A stretch of DNA of 64,000 nucleotides from DASZTV01 sp035550655 (GTDB lineage Bacteria > Actinomycetota > Actinomycetes > JAFAQI01), in assembly GCA_035550655.1 (NCBI GenBank), contig DASZOU010000033.1:372001-436000 (forward strand), in the 5' to 3' direction. The notes under the pieces were generated by a model. It saw only the letters and a program-made list of their open reading frames with translations, was not told the DNA's origin and made no database searches. Below are positions 63,081-64,000 of this stretch, one piece after another (within the stretch, counting starts at the first letter, position 1; each line of letters opens with the position of its first letter). The position numbers were made by a program, and so were the translations under genes.

Positions 63081-63976
63081 CCGCGCTACCGCTCATCGGC
63101 GCGGCGATCGGCGCCTCCGTGTTCGCACTGATCATCATGCTTCGACCGCCGAGGGTGGATCCGCTCGTGGCCCTCGCCAGGATCGACGCCGCGCACCGCC
63201 AGCCCCGAACCGGCATTGCCGAGACCGGCACCCGCGCCGGCGTCGAGGAGCGCATCGGCGGTTGGCTAGCCGACCAGCTCCACCGCCGCGGCGTGCGCTA
63301 CACAACCCTGCGCCAAGACCTGACCCTGACCGGACAGTCCTTCGACGCAACGATGGGCCGCAAGACCGCGCTCGCCATCGTCGGCTTCCTGCTCGCGCTG
63401 GCTTTCCTTTCCGCAGGCGCCAGCCTCGGCCTCGCACTTCCCGCGATCGGTTGGCTGGTGGCCGCCGCGCTATTGGCCGGCGTGTTCTTCCTCGTCCCCG
63501 ACATCGACGCACGGACAGCCGCGCGTCGACGACGCGCCGAGTTCACCCGCGCCCTCGGGGCCTACCTCGACTGGGTGTCGCTACAGATGTCCGGTCGGGC
63601 CGCAGCCGAACAAGCCCTGCCCGACGCCGCGCGGATCGGCGAAGGCTGGCCCCTACAACTCATCCGCGCAACCGTGAGCCACGCCACCCGTGCCGGCGTC
63701 GACGCCTGGACTGCACTCGGTCAACTCGGCGAACGCATCGGCGTCGCCGACCTCGTCGAACTCGGCACCCTGATACAGCTGGTCGCCCACGACGGCGCGC
63801 AGGTCCGCGACACGTTGTCGGCGCGCGCGGCCTCGATCCGCGCCGAAGAACTCGCCGACGCCGAAGGCACCGCCGGCAAACGCGACCAGTCGATGCTCCT
63901 GGCACAGATCCTGCTCGGCGTCGGCTTCGCCGTTTTTGTGGGCTACCCCGCCGTGACCAACTTCCTCCGCATCTGA
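63077..63976 (+). CDS. TadC-like inner-membrane platform protein
   Basis: 299 residues. Helices at 5-20 and 100-140 and at the C-terminus (LLAQILLGVGFAVFVGYPAV), with the GspF-type cytosolic part (YLDWVSLQMSGRAAAEQALP, VRDTLSARAASIRAEELAD). With TadB-like it forms the platform for TadA. The operon probably continues past the window edge with pilin or other genes; only 24 bases remain. Confidence 0.85.
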   Translation: MTALPLIGAAIGASVFALIIMLRPPRVDPLVALARIDAAHRQPRTGIAETGTRAGVEERIGGWLADQLHRRGVRYTTLRQDLTLTGQSFDATMGRKTALAIVGFLLALAFLSAGASLGLALPAIGWLVAAALLAGVFFLVPDIDARTAARRRRAEFTRALGAYLDWVSLQMSGRAAAEQALPDAARIGEGWPLQLIRATVSHATRAGVDAWTALGQLGERIGVADLVELGTLIQLVAHDGAQVRDTLSARAASIRAEELADAEGTAGKRDQSMLLAQILLGVGFAVFVGYPAVTNFLRI

Positions 63977-64000
63977 CCCCCGCCCCTTCGCCCACCAAGG

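Larger units (their letters stand above)
35271..64000. mobile_element. Putative integrated conjugative element (left end; right end outside window)
   Basis: Left boundary is the tRNA-Ser fragment. Within the interval are a MobF relaxase, ParB, SSB, a DnaB N-terminal protein, repeated iteron-like boxes, an IS110 relic and several broken genes, all absent from the left 35 kb. Cargo genes (MmpL, P450s, AurF-like, LLM) sit between the boundary and the backbone. No integrase is present in the window, so the gene should lie to the right if this is one element. It might instead be two or more nested islands. Confidence 0.55.

Overview
The window is high-GC actinobacterial DNA. Evidence: GTG/TTG starts are common, TetR regulators dominate, and there are MmpL, cytochrome P450, F420-type LLM and AurF-like proteins plus an actinobacterial-style MobF relaxase. 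I cannot name a genus from the sequence alone.

Region 1 (about 1-35,200) reads as chromosome. It opens with a forward acyl-CoA catabolic run: thiolase (cut by the window edge), MaoC hydratase, SDR dehydrogenase, acyl-CoA dehydrogenase and a TetR regulator. Opposed to it, from 16,562 down to 4,492, lies a ten-gene minus-strand operon, mostly with 1-8 bp overlaps: TetR, acyl-CoA ligase, periplasmic-binding lipoprotein, esterase, small lipoprotein, an MFS-LivF fusion, a LivH-LivM-LivG fusion, an exported protein and two paralogous small membrane proteins. It looks like one uptake-and-activation system for an organic acid or ester whose CoA thioester could feed beta-oxidation. A divergent serine hydrolase shares its regulatory region. 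Next come two tandem copies of a hybrid histidine kinase plus REC-EAL (c-di-GMP phosphodiesterase) pair, a tRNA-Arg(ACG), a polysaccharide deacetylase, PEP carboxylase, a secreted EEP-family hydrolase, a secreted penicillin-acylase-family amidase and two membrane proteins.

Region 2 begins at the 3' fragment of a tRNA-Ser(GCU) gene (35,209-35,270), which looks like the attachment site of an integrated element running off the right edge. Its cargo (35,650-49,050) holds TetR/MmpL, AurF-like oxygenase/TetR/two P450s, and an operon of TetR, metallo-hydrolase, hotdog thioesterase and LLM oxidoreductase. Three clear operator palindromes accompany these units. Decay is evident: two P450 relics, a tetR relic, a frameshifted PAP2 gene and an IS110-type transposase relic.

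Region 3 (50,300-64,000) is a plasmid or integrative-conjugative backbone: MobF relaxase-helicase, ParB, SSB, a DnaB N-terminal-domain protein, then lipoprotein, exported protein, SAF-domain protein, MinD/CpaE-like protein, TadA ATPase and two TadB/TadC-like membrane proteins. Three non-coding gaps carry the same 12-bp-spaced GGGGTACA boxes, one arranged as a perfect 28-bp inverted repeat beside a consensus DnaA box. This iteron-like network, together with a MobF relaxase next to Tad-type pilus genes, is the strongest candidate here for an undescribed system.
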